64,000 nt of DNA from Pseudomonas sp. ANT_H4 (GCF_008369295.1 NZ_VOBG01000017.1:1-64000); one strand, 5' to 3'. Shown: positions 34,404-43,398, numbered from the stretch's first letter. Program-made: numbers and translations. The notes: generated by a model from the letters alone, not told the origin.

Positions 34404-35309
34404 TCAAACCGCCGACCGAACAAGCCCCCGCTTGAGCCAGGTGTACAGGTTCAAGCCTTCCCGTGACAACTCGCCGTCGGCACGGCGACACAGGTAATAC
34501 GCGCGACCGTCGTCCAGTGCATGCTCGAACAACTTGACCAACTCGCCCCGGTCTCGAAGCGGCGCGATCAGTGGCTCGCGCAGTAACGCGCATCCCAGAC
34601 CATTGAGCGCGGCGGTCAGCGCCAGCTGGCCGTCTTCGAACAACAGGCCCTGCAGTGCTGCGGGGTGTTTCACGCCAACACTTTGCAGCCATTGCGCCCA
34701 AGTACCGCGCTCCTCGTCGTGCAACAGCGGCAGATCGATCAACGCCTCGGGGGCTTCGATCACGCCGTGATGGGCTACGAACGCCGGGCTGCACCAGGCC
34801 GTGACTTCCCCCGACATCAGCGGCTCGCTGTGATAACCCGGCCAGTGCCCGGTGCCAAACCGGATGGAGATATCGGCTGCGTCGCTCGGGTAGCTGCGGT
34901 GGTTGGCGTACGTCACGTTGACGTCCACCCCGGGGTTCTCGCCCAGAAACTCGCCCAGCCGAGGAATGAACAGGTTGATGCCAAACATCGGAATCAAGCT
35001 GATGGTGATTTGCCGGGTCGCCGACTTCTCCCGTACATGCTCTGTCGCACTGCGCAACACCGCGAAGGCGGAACGAATCGCACGGTAATATTCGCGCCCC
35101 TCGTCTGTCAGCACCAGGTTGCGCCCCTGCCGGGAAGTCAGCGACTGCCCCAGGAACTCTTCCAGTACACGCAACTGATGACTGATGGCCGAGGCCGAGA
35201 CATCCAGCTCCCGCGCCGCCGTGTTGACCCCGCCATGACGAGCGAACGCCTCGAACGTGCGCACTGCCCGTAGCGGAGGATCATTATCTAACTGTTCTTT
35301 TTTATTCAT
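34404..35309 (-). CDS. LysR-family regulator (GcvA-like), divergent from the Liv-type transporter
   Basis: A 301-residue LysR protein: HTH at residues 12-70 (TFEAFARHGGVNTAARELDV, SASAISHQLRVLEEFLGQSL), then an effector domain (ISLIPMFGINLFIPRLGEFL, ALNGLGCALLREPLIAPLRD). It lies 186 bp upstream of and divergent from livH, so it is the probable activator of the transporter/ATC operon. The AT-rich gap (35310-35494) must contain both promoters. It converges with the preceding operon. Confidence 0.85.
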   Translation of the reverse strand: MNKKEQLDNDPPLRAVRTFEAFARHGGVNTAARELDVSASAISHQLRVLEEFLGQSLTSRQGRNLVLTDEGREYYRAIRSAFAVLRSATEHVREKSATRQITISLIPMFGINLFIPRLGEFLGENPGVDVNVTYANHRSYPSDAADISIRFGTGHWPGYHSEPLMSGEVTAWCSPAFVAHHGVIEAPEALIDLPLLHDEERGTWAQWLQSVGVKHPAALQGLLFEDGQLALTAALNGLGCALLREPLIAPLRDRGELVKLFEHALDDGRAYYLCRRADGELSREGLNLYTWLKRGLVRSAV

Positions 35310-35494
35310 GTGTTGAGTTTATATCCGTTTTCACACCATGAAAAGCCTTGGATTACCGGTACTTCATGACGTCGCTCTTGTGGTTATAGGGTTATGAATT
35401 AATGATATTTGATAAATATAGAATGATTGCCTAGTGTGCGAGCCCTGCTCCAGTCGCCGACCGCGACATCAAGACTCAAGGCCTTTTATCGTTT

Positions 35495-36445
35495 ATGGAT
35501 ACCCTGATCCAACAGTTACTCAATGGTCTGGTGCTCGGCAGCTTGTATTCGCTGATCGCGCTTGGCTACACCATGGTCTACGGCATCCTGCGGATCATCA
35601 ATTTCGCTCACGGTGACGTGCTGATGATGGGCGCGCTGATCGGCCTGTCGGTTATCCATGTGCTGCAAAGTACCTTTCCCGGTATGCCGAGCCTGGCAGT
35701 GCTGATCGCCGCGACGGTGGTGGCCATGATCGCCTGCGCGTTGCTCGCCGGATTGATCGAGCGTGTGGCCTATCGACGTCTGCGTAATGCACCGCGCCTG
35801 GCTCCGCTGATCAGCGGGCTCGGGGTATCGCTGCTGTTACAGACAGTGGCGATGCTGGTCTGGAGTCGCAACCCCCTGTCGTTTCCGCAGTTGCTGCCAC
35901 TGGACCCGATTGAAGTCACCCAAGGTGACGCCACCCACGCCCCCGCTATTACAAACCTGACGGCCATTGCGACGGTAGCCATCGCGATAGTGGTCATGGG
36001 CGGTTTGTTGTTGCTGGTCAATCGCACACGACTGGGCCGCGCAATGCGCGCCGTTGCCGAGAACCCGCAAGTGGCCAGCCTGATGGGCATCAACCCGAAC
36101 GCAGTCATCGTCCTCACCTTCGCCATCGGCGGAGCGCTCGCTGCGCTGGCCGGCATCATGATGGCGAGCAACTACGGCAGCGCGCATTTCTACATGGGCT
36201 TTTTGCCGGGGATCAAAGCTTTCACCGCCGCCGTCCTGGGCGGCATCGGCAACCTCAAGGGCGCGATGCTCGGTGGCGTGTTGCTGGGCCTGATCGAATC
36301 GTTGGGCACCGGCTACATGGGCGAATGGACTCACGGGGTTTTCGGCAGCAACTACCAGGATGTGTTCGCCTTCCTGGTGCTGATTGCCGTGCTGGTGCTG
36401 CGCCCGTCCGGGCTGCTGGGCGAACGATTGGCGACACGCGCATGA
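35495..36445 (+). CDS. livH: Branched-chain amino-acid-type ABC transporter permease LivH
   Basis: A 316-residue inner-membrane permease of the LivH family: GLVLGSLYSLIALGYTMVYG, ILRIINFAHGDVLMMGA, IERVAYRRLRNAPRLAPLIS, and FLPGIKAFTAAVLGGIGNLK near the end. It pairs with LivM. It overlaps the LivM start by four bases. Despite the family name, such systems carry many amino-acid-like compounds; the enzymes at the end of this operon suggest a thiazoline carboxylate or related substrate. Confidence 0.9.
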   Translation: MDTLIQQLLNGLVLGSLYSLIALGYTMVYGILRIINFAHGDVLMMGALIGLSVIHVLQSTFPGMPSLAVLIAATVVAMIACALLAGLIERVAYRRLRNAPRLAPLISGLGVSLLLQTVAMLVWSRNPLSFPQLLPLDPIEVTQGDATHAPAITNLTAIATVAIAIVVMGGLLLLVNRTRLGRAMRAVAENPQVASLMGINPNAVIVLTFAIGGALAALAGIMMASNYGSAHFYMGFLPGIKAFTAAVLGGIGNLKGAMLGGVLLGLIESLGTGYMGEWTHGVFGSNYQDVFAFLVLIAVLVLRPSGLLGERLATRA

Positions 36446-37542
36446 ACCTCATGATCGCCATTGCACGCCCCGCTCATCGTGCCCGTTTGGGCGCCCTGCT
36501 GTTTGCCGCTGCGCTCTTGCTGGCGCCGTGGATTGTCGGCCATGCCGGCGGCAACGCTTGGGTGCGCACACTGGACTTTGCCCTGCTGTACATCATGCTG
36601 GCGCTGGGCCTGAATATTGTGGTCGGTTATGCCGGGCTACTGGACCTGGGTTTCATCGCGTTCTATGCGGTGGGCGCGTATGTCGCGGCGCTGTTGTCAT
36701 CACCGCATTTGCTTACGCAATTCCCGGCGCTGGTCGCCGTCCTGCCCCACGGCCTGCACACCTCCATCTGGCTGATCGTGCCGGTGGCAGGATTGATCGC
36801 GGCGGGCTTCGGCATTCTGCTGGGCGCCCCGACACTGAAGCTGCGCGGCGATTATCTGGCCATCGTGACACTGGGTTTCGGCGAAATCATCCGGATTTTC
36901 CTGCGCAACCTCGACCGGCCCGTCAACATTACCAATGGCCCAAAAGGCATCTCCTCGGTCGATCCGATTCAGCTGTTCGGCTTTAGCCTGGCCCGTACGC
37001 AAGACGTATTTGGCGTGCGAGTGCCTTCGGTCTATCTCTATTACTACCTGTTTGCGTTGCTGGCCGTGCTGATTGTATGGGCGTGTCTGCGCCTTCAGGA
37101 TTCCCGGATCGGACGGGCCTGGATGGCCATTCGCGAAGATGAAGATGCCGCCGAAGCCATGGGCCTGAATACACGTCGCTTGAAGTTGCTGGCCTTCGCC
37201 ATCGGCGCCAGTTTTGGCGGCGTCGGCGGCGCACTGTTCGCCTCCTTCCAAGGGTTCGTGTCACCAGAGTCCTTCAGTCTCAATGAGTCTGTAGCGGTAT
37301 TGGCCATGGTGGTGCTGGGCGGAATGGGCCATATCCCCGGCGTCATTCTGGGCTGCCTATTGCTGGCAGCACTGCCGGAAATCCTGCGCGCTACCATGGG
37401 CAGCCTCCAGCAGTCGTTGTTCGGCCAGGTGCTGGTGGACCCGGAGATCATCCGACAGTTGTTCTACGGCCTGGCCCTGATTCTGGTGATGCTGTATCGC
37501 CCCGCCGGTCTGTGGCCTGCAAGCCGGGAGCGCCTGCGATGA
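36442..37542 (+). CDS. livM: Branched-chain amino-acid-type ABC transporter permease LivM
   Basis: A 366-residue permease: FALLYIMLALGLNIVVGYAG, LLDLGFIAFYAVGAYVAALL, APTLKLRGDYLAIVTLGFGE, IIRIFLRNLDRPVNITNGPK and LAMVVLGGMGHIPGVILGCL, all LivM hallmarks. The frame extends upstream to 36325 but that part is livH in another frame; ATG 36442 overlaps the livH stop (ATGA) and is the natural start. Its stop in turn overlaps livG. Confidence 0.92.
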   Translation: MNLMIAIARPAHRARLGALLFAAALLLAPWIVGHAGGNAWVRTLDFALLYIMLALGLNIVVGYAGLLDLGFIAFYAVGAYVAALLSSPHLLTQFPALVAVLPHGLHTSIWLIVPVAGLIAAGFGILLGAPTLKLRGDYLAIVTLGFGEIIRIFLRNLDRPVNITNGPKGISSVDPIQLFGFSLARTQDVFGVRVPSVYLYYYLFALLAVLIVWACLRLQDSRIGRAWMAIREDEDAAEAMGLNTRRLKLLAFAIGASFGGVGGALFASFQGFVSPESFSLNESVAVLAMVVLGGMGHIPGVILGCLLLAALPEILRATMGSLQQSLFGQVLVDPEIIRQLFYGLALILVMLYRPAGLWPASRERLR

Positions 37543-38312
37543 GTCTTTCTTTGCTGCAGATAGAAGGCGTCAGCAAGCAGTTTAGCGGTATCAGCGCCCT
37601 GACGAATGTGAACCTGAGCATCGCGCCCGGTACCGTACACGGGCTGATCGGCCCCAATGGCGCCGGCAAGACGACGTTTTTCAACGTGATGACCGGCTTG
37701 TACCGCGCAGATGCCGGACGTTTTGTGCTGGACGGTGCGCCCTACGAACCGACGTCGGTACACAAAGTGGCTCAAGCGGGCATCGCTCGGACGTTCCAGA
37801 ACATTCGTTTGTTCAACGCCATGAGCGTGCTGGAAAACGTGATGATTGGTCGCCACGTGCGCACGCGTAATGGCCTGTGGGCAGCACTGAGTCGCCACCG
37901 GCAGGCCCGCGCCGAGGAAGCCGAGACACGGCGCATTGCCCGTCACTGGCTGGATTATGTCGGGATCGGCGACCTGGCTGAACGACGCGCGGACACTCTG
38001 TCTTACGGCCACCAGCGCCGCCTGGAAATCGCCAGGGCGCTGGCGACCGAGCCAAAACTATTGGCACTGGACGAGCCTGCGGCCGGGATGAACGCCGCGG
38101 AAAAAATCCAGCTGCGCGGTTTGCTCGACAAGATCCGCAACGACGGGCGCACGCTGCTGCTCATCGAGCACGACGTCAAACTGGTCATGGGCCTGTGCGA
38201 CCGCATCACCGTGCTCGATCACGGCGAGGTAATTGCCGAGGGCGCACCCCAGACAGTGCGCAGCCATCCTGCCGTCATCCAAGCCTATCTGGGAGCGGGC
38301 ACCCATGACTGA
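37539..38312 (+). CDS. livG: Branched-chain amino-acid-type ABC transporter ATPase LivG
   Basis: A 257-residue ATPase: Walker A GPNGAGKTTFFNVMTG, signature LSYGHQRRLEIARAL, Walker B LLALDEPAAGMN and the H-loop IEHDVKLVMGLCD. The GMN after Walker B and IARTFQNIRLF are typical of LivG. ATG 37539 overlaps the livM stop; the stop overlaps the livF start region (38305), so the transporter genes are tightly coupled. Confidence 0.92.
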   Translation: MSLSLLQIEGVSKQFSGISALTNVNLSIAPGTVHGLIGPNGAGKTTFFNVMTGLYRADAGRFVLDGAPYEPTSVHKVAQAGIARTFQNIRLFNAMSVLENVMIGRHVRTRNGLWAALSRHRQARAEEAETRRIARHWLDYVGIGDLAERRADTLSYGHQRRLEIARALATEPKLLALDEPAAGMNAAEKIQLRGLLDKIRNDGRTLLLIEHDVKLVMGLCDRITVLDHGEVIAEGAPQTVRSHPAVIQAYLGAGTHD

Positions 38313-39021
38313 ATCCCTGTTGCACATCGCTGCGCTGGACGTGCATTACGGCGCGATCCAGGCAGTCAAGTCGGTGGATTTGCGGGTGGAGGCTGGTGAG
38401 CACGTGACGCTGATCGGCTCCAATGGAGCCGGCAAGACCTCGACGCTCAAGGCCTTGACTGGCCTCATCCCGGCCAGCGCTGGAAACATCCGGTTTGACG
38501 GCCATTCGCTGATGGGGCTGGCCGCCCATGAACGCACGGCACTGGGGCTGGTCATGGTGCCCGAAGGACGAGGGGTTTTCGCGCGCATGAGCGTGCTGGA
38601 AAACCTTCAGGCCGGGGCTTACCTGCGCCGCGACATGGCTGCAATCAACGACGAGATCGAACAGATTCTGGACTGGTTTCCACACTTGAAACGCCGCTTG
38701 CAGCAGCCGGCCGGTTTGATGTCCGGTGGCGAGCAACAGATGCTGGCTCTGGGCCGCGCACTGCTGTCTCGCCCTCGCCTGCTCATTCTCGATGAACCTT
38801 CGATGGGGCTGGCACCCGTGATGGTCGAGAAGATTTTCGAAGTCATCAGCGAGGTCTGCCGGACAGGCATGACCTTGCTGTTGGTCGAGCAGAACGCCCG
38901 GATCGCCCTGAAGGTGACCGAGCGGGCTTACGTCATGGACAGCGGACGCATCAGTCTGACAGGCGCCTCGTCCACTTTGATCAACGACTCCCAGGTTCGC
39001 ACTGCGTACCTGGGCGAATAA
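38305..39021 (+). CDS. livF: Branched-chain amino-acid-type ABC transporter ATPase LivF
   Basis: A 238-residue ATPase: Walker A GSNGAGKTSTLKALTG, LGLVMVPEGRGVFARMSVLE (LivF-specific), signature MSGGEQQMLALGRAL, Walker B LLILDEPSMGLAP, and H-loop-region VEQNARIAL (Gln-Asn as usual in LivF). ATG 38305 lies eight bases inside livG; the longer frame to 38233 is livG in another frame. Confidence 0.92.
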   Translation: MTESLLHIAALDVHYGAIQAVKSVDLRVEAGEHVTLIGSNGAGKTSTLKALTGLIPASAGNIRFDGHSLMGLAAHERTALGLVMVPEGRGVFARMSVLENLQAGAYLRRDMAAINDEIEQILDWFPHLKRRLQQPAGLMSGGEQQMLALGRALLSRPRLLILDEPSMGLAPVMVEKIFEVISEVCRTGMTLLLVEQNARIALKVTERAYVMDSGRISLTGASSTLINDSQVRTAYLGE

Positions 39022-39103
39022 ATCCCAACGCTACCGGGCTTCCGGCGTGTAACCACAGGCATCGCGGCCACAAGAAGCTGCGATCACACTCAGGAAACAC
39101 CAT

Positions 39104-40255
39104 ATGCACTTCACTGCGCTTATCAAACACGCCGCGCTGACTGGCCTCGTTATATCCAGCCTGGCCGCCGCCGTGGCGCAAGCCGATCAACAGGTGTTGA
39201 TTGGACTCGCAGGCCCATTGACCGGGCCGTCGGCGCGTATCGGCAAAGACCTGGAAAATGGCGGGCAACTAGCCATTGATGCGGCCAACGCGCGCCACCC
39301 AAAAATCGGCGGCGAGGCTGTAACTTACAAGCTGGTGTCAGAAGATGATCAGTCAGATCCTCGCACGGCGGTAACGGTTGCCCAGCGCCTGGTCGATGCA
39401 GGCGTGGTCGGCGTGGTCGGGCACTGGAACACCGGGACCAGTATCCCGGCGGCCCGTGTCTATCACGACGCTGGCATTGCACAGGTAGCACCCGTCGCCA
39501 CCGGGCATGCCTACACCCAACAGGGTTTCGACACCAGTTTCCGGATCATGGGCCATGACGACGACGGCGGCCAGGTTGCGGGCAAGTACGCCCTGGAGTC
39601 GCTGAAGGCCAAACGCATTGCGGTTATCGATGACCGTACCGCGTTCGGTCAGGGCCTGGCGGATCAGTTCGTCAAATCCATCGAAGCAGGCGGCGGCAGC
39701 GTCGTCTCCCGCGAGTACGTGGACGACAAGACCGTGGATTTCAGTGCGGTCCTGACCAACGTGCGTGGCAAGAATCCTGACCTGATTTTCTTTGGCGGCG
39801 TGGACGCTCAGGCCGCCCCGTTGGCTCGTCGCATCAAGCAGCTGAGAATCAAGGCTACGCTGATGGGGGCCGGCGGCTTCGTCAGCCAGACCTTCCTCAC
39901 CCTCGCACAAAAGGATGGCGAAGGCGTGACTGCGCTGGAGCCCGGGCTGGCTATCGAGCAGATGCCTGGCGGCAAAGCGTTCGAGCAAGCGTATGTCGAC
40001 CGCTACAAGACCCACATCGAGCTGCATGCGCCTTTCGCCTACGACGGCGTCGGCATATTGATTGCGGCGCTGGAAAAAGCAGGGTCCACCGACCCGCAAA
40101 AATATCTGCCCGTGCTGCGCACGATTGACTACCAGGGCGTCACTGGCCCGATCGCTTTCGACAACGAAGGCAACCTGAAAAACCCGACCTTCACCGTGTA
40201 CCAGATCAAGGCCAACAAGTGGCAACCGGTCAGCGTCGCGGGCGGCAAGCCGTGA
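39104..40255 (+). CDS. livK: Leu/Ile/Val-type periplasmic binding protein
   Basis: A 383-residue type 1 periplasmic binding protein. The signal peptide ends near AAAVAQA-DQQ; the mature part begins VLIGLAGPLTGPSARIGKDL, with ALIDAANAR-like and VVGHWNTGTSIPAARVYHDA segments and FAYDGVGILIAALEKA near the end. It delivers ligand to LivHMGF. It comes 82 bp after livF with its own AGGAAAC site. A strong hairpin terminator follows its stop, so it may be made in excess over the downstream enzymes. Confidence 0.9.
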   Translation: MHFTALIKHAALTGLVISSLAAAVAQADQQVLIGLAGPLTGPSARIGKDLENGGQLAIDAANARHPKIGGEAVTYKLVSEDDQSDPRTAVTVAQRLVDAGVVGVVGHWNTGTSIPAARVYHDAGIAQVAPVATGHAYTQQGFDTSFRIMGHDDDGGQVAGKYALESLKAKRIAVIDDRTAFGQGLADQFVKSIEAGGGSVVSREYVDDKTVDFSAVLTNVRGKNPDLIFFGGVDAQAAPLARRIKQLRIKATLMGAGGFVSQTFLTLAQKDGEGVTALEPGLAIEQMPGGKAFEQAYVDRYKTHIELHAPFAYDGVGILIAALEKAGSTDPQKYLPVLRTIDYQGVTGPIAFDNEGNLKNPTFTVYQIKANKWQPVSVAGGKP

Positions 40256-40279
40256 CGTGAGAAGCCGATGTCATCCAGG

Positions 40280-40312
40280 GGCAGCGCGCATCGTTCGCGC
40301 TGCCTCTTTTTA
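40280..40312 (+). terminator. Intrinsic terminator/attenuator between livK and the ATC hydrolase gene
   Basis: GGCAGCGCG (40280-40288) and CGCGCTGCC (40296-40304) pair perfectly over nine bases around a seven-base loop, followed by TCTTTTT. This is a textbook Rho-independent terminator. It lies in the middle of what otherwise looks like one operon, with only 79 bp between livK and the next start, so it probably reduces rather than abolishes downstream transcription. Confidence 0.85.
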
Positions 40313-40334
40313 CAGTGAACCGAGGAGTACTGAC

Positions 40335-40826
40335 ATGAGCGCTGTCGAAGGTGAACTGGGCATCCTAGCCCGGCGGCGGATCGAAGCTGAAATCATCAAA
40401 CCCATCTACGAAATACTGGTGCGCGACTACGGTAAACAGAGCGCCCAGGCCGTCATTGGCGAGGCCGTGTCTCAGGCGGCAGTGAAAGCCGGCGAATACT
40501 TCGCCGCGCGCGAGCCCGATGGGCCGACGCTCGAAGGTTTCGTTGCGCTGCAGGAACTCTGGGAGAAAGACGACGCGTTGAAAGTCGAGATCATTGCCAG
40601 CGACGCCTCCCACTACGACTACGACGTGCATCGCTGCCGCTACGCCGAGATGTACCACGAAATGGGCCTTGGCGAGATCGGGCACCTGCTCTCCTGTAAC
40701 CGCGATGAAGTGTTCATTGTCGGTTACGACCCCAACGTGCAGCTGACCCGCACGCAAACCCTCATGCAGGGCGCCTCACATTGTAATTTTCGCTACAAGG
40801 TCAAAGACCGGGAGCCAGGGCAATGA
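40335..40826 (+). CDS. atcB: L-2-amino-thiazoline-4-carboxylate (ATC) hydrolase-family protein
   Basis: A 163-residue cytoplasmic protein with the ATC-hydrolase family ending: GEIGHLLSCNRDEVFIVGYD, then LTRTQTLMQGASHCNFRYK, including the two conserved Cys. In Pseudomonas, ATC hydrolase (AtcB) opens the thiazoline ring to give S- or N-carbamoyl-L-cysteine. ATG 40335 follows GAGGAG; the frame is open to 40257 but without a better start. Its stop overlaps the next start by four bases; the partner encoded there is the expected carbamoyl-amino-acid hydrolase. Some family members have other substrates, so the exact ring compound is inferred. Confidence 0.75.
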   Translation: MSAVEGELGILARRRIEAEIIKPIYEILVRDYGKQSAQAVIGEAVSQAAVKAGEYFAAREPDGPTLEGFVALQELWEKDDALKVEIIASDASHYDYDVHRCRYAEMYHEMGLGEIGHLLSCNRDEVFIVGYDPNVQLTRTQTLMQGASHCNFRYKVKDREPGQ

Positions 40827-42058
40827 GTATTTCGCCACGCATTGATGCTGCCCGGCTGTGGGATTCGCTGATGGAAATGGCGCAAATCGGGGCCACGGCC
40901 AAGGGCGGCGTTTCGCGGCTGGCGCTGACGGAGGAGGATCGACGCGGCCGTGATCTGTTCGCGCGCTGGGCGACCGACGCCGGTTGCACGCTGCGCACCG
41001 ACGCCATGGGTAACATGTTCGCCCGCCGCCCCGGACGCGACGACAGCCTGGCACCCGTACTGACAGGCTCCCATGCAGACTCACAACCCTTCGGCGGCAA
41101 GTTCGACGGTATCTACGGCGTGCTGGCAGGTATTGAGGTGATACGCACGCTCAATGACCATGACATCCAGACCGACCGCGCCATCGAGGTGGTCAACTGG
41201 ACCAACGAAGAGGGTTCGCGCTTCGCTCCGGCGATGATTGCTTCAGGGGTGTACACCGGCGTGTTCGACCTGGAGTACGGCTTGTCGCGCACAGACGCCC
41301 AAGGCATCACGCTGGGCCAGGCTCTGGACAGCATCGGTTATGCAGGCGATGAACCGATGGGCGGCCGTGACATCCATGCCGCGTTCGAGCTGCACATTGA
41401 ACAAGGGCCGATACTGGAGGCCGAAGACATCGCCATCGGCGTGGTCACCGGTGCCCAAGGGCAGCGCTGGTATGAAATCGAACTGACCGGCCGCAGTGCC
41501 CACGCCGGCACCACGCCCATGAACCATCGCCTCGACGCCCTGCTTGGCCTGTCGCGTGTGGTTGAAGCCGTGCACGCATTGGGCATTGCCGAGGGTGATG
41601 AAGGACGTGCGACCGTGGGCTGGGTCAATGTCTTTCCCAACTCACGGAATGTGGTGCCTGGACGCGTGGTATTCAGCGTCGAGTTTCGTCACCCGGACGA
41701 GGCGACGCTGGAAAAACTGGACACACTACTGCGCCAGGAGGTTCAGTCCATCGCCGAGACGATCGGCTTGCAGCACACGCTCAAACAGATCTTTCAGTAC
41801 GCACCGATTGCCTTCGATGCCGCGTGTATCAAACAGGTTGAGCAGGCCGCCACGGCGCTCGGCTACAGCCAGCGCCGCATGATCTCAGGGGCCGGACATG
41901 ATGCCTGCTACCTCAGCACCGTAGCGCCGACGTCGATGATCTTCGTGCCATGTGTCGATGGGCTCAGCCATAACGAAGCTGAGCATATCCACACTCACTG
42001 GGCAGAAGCAGGCGCCAACGTATTGCTGCTCGCCATCCTCGCCAGCGCGAAAAGCTGA
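40823..42058 (+). CDS. atcC: Zn-dependent N-carbamoyl-L-amino-acid amidohydrolase (M20 hydantoinase/carbamoylase family)
   Basis: A 411-residue M20-type dinuclear metal hydrolase: LTGSHADSQPFGGKFDGIYG (metal His and Asp), WTNEEGSRFAPAM (catalytic Glu-Glu), ELHIEQGPILE (metal His), GRSAHAGTTPM (dimerisation domain), ISGAGHDACYLS and GLSHNEAEH (last metal His). Members split N-carbamoyl amino acids into amino acid, CO2 and ammonia. Coupled to the ATC-hydrolase gene, it fits AtcC, which releases L-cysteine from N-carbamoyl-L-cysteine. ATG 40823 overlaps the previous stop. A short hairpin (GTGCCTG/CAGGCAC, 42066-42086) without a T run follows. Confidence 0.85.
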   Translation: MSISPRIDAARLWDSLMEMAQIGATAKGGVSRLALTEEDRRGRDLFARWATDAGCTLRTDAMGNMFARRPGRDDSLAPVLTGSHADSQPFGGKFDGIYGVLAGIEVIRTLNDHDIQTDRAIEVVNWTNEEGSRFAPAMIASGVYTGVFDLEYGLSRTDAQGITLGQALDSIGYAGDEPMGGRDIHAAFELHIEQGPILEAEDIAIGVVTGAQGQRWYEIELTGRSAHAGTTPMNHRLDALLGLSRVVEAVHALGIAEGDEGRATVGWVNVFPNSRNVVPGRVVFSVEFRHPDEATLEKLDTLLRQEVQSIAETIGLQHTLKQIFQYAPIAFDAACIKQVEQAATALGYSQRRMISGAGHDACYLSTVAPTSMIFVPCVDGLSHNEAEHIHTHWAEAGANVLLLAILASAKS

Positions 42059-42230
42059 GGTTTGAGTGCCTGACTTTACCAGGCACAGGCGCCTGCATTG
42101 ATCGGGCACTCAGCGCTGTCGTAAGTATCTGAACACGCTGTACCCATGCGTGACGCCTCGGGCCAGATCTCAGCCCGCCGCGACATATGTCAACGACGCC
42201 GAAAGACCTGTTCAATCGATTTGCGGATCC

Positions 42231-42480
42231 TCAAAGCGATGCACGTTCACTCACAATATGTTGCCTCAATGCGTCGATGAACACGCGCACCTTGGCCGAC
42301 AGGCTGCGGTGGCTGGGATAAAGGGCGTGGATCTCGATCAGTTCACCTTTGAGGTCCGGAAATATCCTCACGAGCTGCTCGCTGGCTACTGCGGGTGCAG
42401 CCATGTAATCCGGAATTCTCCCTATGCCGCCGCCCCCTATCAGGACGATTTTTTGGGCTCCCGCATCGGGAATAATTGTC
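42231..42480 (-). pseudogene. LysR-family regulator, C-terminal remnant
   Basis: Minus-strand reading gives GAQKIVLIGGGGIGRIPDYM, then SEQLVRIFPDLKGELIEIHA and LYPSHRSLSAKVRVFIDALR before a TGA at 42231-42233. This is the last third of a LysR effector domain (the GxGIxxLPxY and YPxxRxxxxKVRxFIDxL blocks). The DNA-binding half is missing; beyond about 42480 the sequence turns into a LysE-type remnant on the other strand. Confidence 0.65.
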
Positions 42481-42499
42481 TGCGCGATGCGTCGGCCCT

Positions 42500-42745
42500 G
42501 AGGACGCGGCTGGCCGCGTCTGGAAATGTTTCTTGCAGGGCATCGTGAACAACATCGGCAATCCGAAATCGATGGCGTTTTATGCCGCTGTGTTTTCAGC
42601 AGCAGCTCCCGCCCATGCCTCGGTCAGCACCTCCGCCTCGATGTTGGCGGTTGTAGTGGTCGTTTCGTTGACCTGGTATGGGCTGGCCCCGGTGGCATTG
42701 TCGCAATCGAGGATTTCCTCGGCGTATCAGAAGGCCCGGAAGCGG
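42500..42745 (+). pseudogene. LysE/RhtB exporter, C-terminal-half remnant
   Basis: The plus strand reads FLQGIVNNIGNPKSMAFYAA, VFSAAAPAHAS, a hydrophobic run MLAVVVVVSLTWYGLAPVAL and SQSRISSAYQKARK. This is the second half of a LysE/RhtB-type amino-acid exporter (NPKxxxFF motif and the SxxxxxAYxxAR end of a late helix). The first half and the last helix are absent. Sequence switches to a serine-hydrolase remnant in another frame at about 42740. Confidence 0.6.
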
Positions 42746-43164
42746 AGTATCACGCCGCTGTTACGAACGGTGAGCCGGCCTGGGTTTATCACGGCCTGTT
42801 AATCGGCCCAATTTCGCAAGCAGCGCTGTTTCTGGATCGACTCCATCGGGGAGACCTGTTCTCCGCCGGCTTGCTCCAGGAAATGCAGACAGCACGGGTA
42901 TTGGGCGGACCGATTCCCGGGCGCCCATGGATCACGCCCGGTTATGGTCTTGGTGTGATGCAGGGGTCGATTGATGGCAGACATTCCCTATGCGAGCACA
43001 CAGGCTGCGGGCCAGGCAGTGCCATCGCTGTTTACCGTATTAGCGACGGCGACGCATTGGCTTGCTGCGCTGCTTTTGAGGTGGGCGCCAGTGAAGGTGC
43101 TGTCGAAGCCATCGTTGTTGGACGGCTGATGCAAACTCTGCGGCAAGGGGCTGCAGGCGTCTAA
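42740..43164 (+). pseudogene. Serine hydrolase (beta-lactamase family), C-terminal remnant
   Basis: The frame ending TAA 43164 reads AWVYHGLLIGPISQAALFLD, RLHRGDLFSAGLLQEM, then WITPGYGLGVMQGSIDG and CEHTGCGPGSAIAVYRI. YGLGVMxG with HTGxGPG is the KTG-equivalent end of beta-lactamase-family serine hydrolases. The catalytic SxxK part is missing, and in HTGCGPG a Cys replaces the usual Gly. The upstream open frame back to 42526 is only the shadow of the LysE remnant. Confidence 0.6.
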
Positions 43165-43217
43165 GTCCTTCTGGCGTCGGCCTCATGATTTGCCGGATGT
43201 CTGCTTCGGGTCGAAAG

Positions 43218-43398
43218 CCGACGTTACAGCGCCTGTATTGCCGCAGGTGTCATTTTTGGTGGGCCCGTGCCAACGCCTTGGGAAGCGTCAGGTCTTGCTG
43301 CCGTTCTCGTAGGCGTGGTCATGGCGGTTCGTATCATCCTGACGTCAATCGGTAACCCGCACGGCAAGGTAAGAAAAACCGGCTCCGTGGGCTCCTGA
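43218..43398 (+). pseudogene. Possible EamA-type transporter C-terminal remnant
   Basis: A plus-strand frame ending TGA 43396-43398 reads ACIAAGVIFGGPVPTPWEAS then GLAAVLVGVVMAVRIILTSI. GxPxTxWxxxGLxLVxxGV is the usual last-helix region of EamA/DMT transporters. The piece is short, lacks a start, and an overlapping minus-strand frame exists, so the call is weak. It follows the other decayed gene pieces. Confidence 0.3.

Noticed and set aside
42526..42740. N-terminal part of the serine-hydrolase ORF
   Set aside because: This stretch is the LysE remnant in another frame; hydrolase similarity begins only at about 42740.
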